Below the pieces are notes generated by a model. That model saw nothing but the letters and a program-made list of their open reading frames with translations, was not told where the DNA came from and made no database searches. Of a stretch of 12,964 bases of DNA, positions 11,912-12,964 are shown one piece after another. A program made the translations under genes and the position numbers. The stretch comes from Chloracidobacterium sp. UBA6041 (lineage in GTDB: Bacteria; Acidobacteriota; Blastocatellia; Pyrinomonadales; Pyrinomonadaceae). Numbering within the stretch: the first letter of the stretch is position 1; each line of letters starts with the position of its first letter. The stretch lies in assembly GCA_002427845.1 (NCBI GenBank), contig DIYZ01000044.1:1-12964 (forward strand), written 5' to 3'.

Positions 11912-12919
11912 ATGAAAGCCATTCAAGTTTCCAAAGTTGGCGGGCCGGAAGTGCTCGAGCTTGTCGAGCTTCCAGTTCCCGAACCCAAAGCAAACGAAGC
12001 CCTGATCGAGATCAAAGCGGCGGGCGTGAATTTCATCGACGTCTATTTCCGCGAAGGTCGTTATCCAGCGCCGCTTCCATTCGTAAACGGACAGGAAGCC
12101 GCGGGCGTGGTCACCGCGGTTGGCGCGGACGTCGCGAATCTAAATGTTGGCGACCGCGTGGCCTATACCAGTGCGCTGGGCAGTTATGCGGAGTACGCCG
12201 TTGTGCCCGCCGATCGCCTGGTTAAGATTCCTGATCAGCTCGACTTCAATCAGGCTGCTGCCGCCATGCTCCAGGGCATGACGGCGCACTATCTTTGCCA
12301 CAGCACATATCCGATTAAGAGCGGCGAGCGGGGTCCCCGCGCGGGGAGCCCGAGTGGGGTGCAGGAGACGGCGCTGGTTCATGCGGCTGCGGGCGGCGTG
12401 GGTTTGTTGCTCGTGCAAATGTGCAAACTACTCGGAGCGCGCGTAATTGGGACGGCGGGCTCGCAGGAAAAGGCCGAACTCGCGCGCGCGGCAGGCGCCG
12501 ATGAGGTAATTATCTATACGGAGCAGGACTTTGAAACGGAAACGAAGCGGCTTACTGGAGGACAGGGCATCGACGTCGTCTACGATGGCGTGGGTAAGGA
12601 CACCTTCGAAAAGGATCTCAACGTTATGCGTCCGCGCGGCTATGTCGTTCTCTTCGGCGGTGCGAGCGGCGCGGTGCCGCCGTTTGATCTGTTGAAGCTG
12701 ACGCAGAAAGGCTCGCTCTTTGTCACGCGTCCCAAGCTCGGCGACTACATCGCCACGCGCGAGGAACTGGAACAGCGCTCCAATGATGTCTTGCAAATGA
12801 TTGTTCGAGGGGATCTAAAACTTCGCATACACAAAAGCTACCCGCTGGCCGAGGCGCAACGAGCTCATCGTGATCTCGAAGGCCGCAAAACGACCGGAAA
12901 GATTTTGCTGATACCCTGA
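11912..12919 (+). CDS. NADPH:quinone oxidoreductase (zinc-free MDR family)
   Basis: This 335-residue protein belongs to the quinone-oxidoreductase branch of the medium-chain dehydrogenases, cytoplasmic enzymes that reduce quinones or other enones with NADPH. Visible are the GroES-like half (VKAAGVNFIDVYFREGRYP-like segment at 34-52, NGQEAAGVV 59-67, GDRVAYTSALGSYAEY 80-95) and the Rossmann half with HAAAGGVGLLLVQMCKLLGARVIGT (157-181) and GIDVVYDGVG. No structural zinc cysteines are present. The ATG at 11912 gives the family start (MKAIQVSKVGGPEVLEL); no Shine-Dalgarno sequence is seen. Odd feature: where relatives read K-P-G-D/E-T-A-L-V-H, this protein has KSGE, then 13 extra residues (about 140-152), then TALVHAAAGG. 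The extra codons are a palindromic repeat in frame. The loop precedes the NADPH-binding motif, so the enzyme may tolerate it. Confidence 0.93.
   Translation: MKAIQVSKVGGPEVLELVELPVPEPKANEALIEIKAAGVNFIDVYFREGRYPAPLPFVNGQEAAGVVTAVGADVANLNVGDRVAYTSALGSYAEYAVVPADRLVKIPDQLDFNQAAAAMLQGMTAHYLCHSTYPIKSGERGPRAGSPSGVQETALVHAAAGGVGLLLVQMCKLLGARVIGTAGSQEKAELARAAGADEVIIYTEQDFETETKRLTGGQGIDVVYDGVGKDTFEKDLNVMRPRGYVVLFGGASGAVPPFDLLKLTQKGSLFVTRPKLGDYIATREELEQRSNDVLQMIVRGDLKLRIHKSYPLAEAQRAHRDLEGRKTTGKILLIP
12331..12361. repeat. GGGTCCCC...GGGGTG palindrome inside the quinone oxidoreductase gene
   Basis: This 31-nt unit matches the intergenic palindrome at 7584-7614 at 25 of 31 positions, with both ends (GGGTCCCC and TGGGGTG) and the middle AGCCCG kept. 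Its own arms still pair at 9 of 12 positions around the central A. The surrounding extra segment is 39 bp, thus 13 codons, and is bounded by GAG at 12326-12328 and 12365-12367. Confidence 0.75.
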
Positions 12920-12926
12920 AAGTGCC

Positions 12927-12947
12927 GAGTAATGAGTAATGAGTAAT
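12927..12947. repeat. three tandem GAGTAAT heptamers
   Basis: Three perfect copies begin 8 nt after the quinone oxidoreductase stop codon and are followed by a degenerate one, CAGTACT. The window ends 17 nt later, so the full extent and any terminator cannot be seen. Confidence 0.7.
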
Positions 12948-12964
12948 CAGTACTGTCCCAACGT

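Overview
The window looks like a chromosomal segment of an uncultured or little-studied bacterium with roughly 50-55% GC. Gene content, an ACT-domain malic enzyme and dense intergenic palindromes suggest Acidobacteriota, perhaps the Blastocatellia side. That assignment is inference; no rRNA or other decisive marker is present.

Positions 431-4834 (minus strand) hold a translation cluster transcribed in the order rplM, rpsI, rpsB, tsf, pyrH, frr. These encode L13 and S9, then S2, EF-Ts, UMP kinase and ribosome recycling factor. A good sigma70-type promoter (4877-4906) lies ahead of rplM. The spacers rpsB-tsf, tsf-pyrH and rpsI-rpsB are unusually long (169-239 nt) and carry palindromes or degenerate repeats. 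Upstream of rplM, an independent minus-strand gene encodes a secreted M48 zinc metalloprotease (5098-6252) and has a strong intrinsic terminator. A divergent plus-strand pair follows: a Rossmann/DUF2520 protein (6629-7555) and an ACT-domain NAD-type malic enzyme (7685-9115).

Positions 9116-10399 are an accessory, decaying region. It holds a 140-bp hairpin element flanked by a 10-11 bp direct repeat, an intact-looking antitoxin gene whose overlapping toxin gene breaks off after about 15 codons, two orphan ORF fragments, and an array of four hairpin-plus-tail repeat units arranged two against two. Next come two minus-strand genes: a 2OG-Fe(II) oxygenase-like gene broken by one missing base in an A run, and an unrecognised membrane-anchored protein. 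The window ends with a plus-strand quinone oxidoreductase gene (11912-12919).

The most striking theme is the variety of small palindromic or inverted repeats, at least six types, and their effect on genes. One 31-nt palindrome type is intergenic at 7584-7614 and also sits in frame inside the quinone oxidoreductase coding sequence (12331-12361). Another type supplies the stop codon of the DUF2520 gene. A third, related to the 140-bp element, appears to supply the Shine-Dalgarno sequence of pyrH. I found no CRISPR array, tRNA, rRNA, complete insertion sequence or recognisable defence operon.
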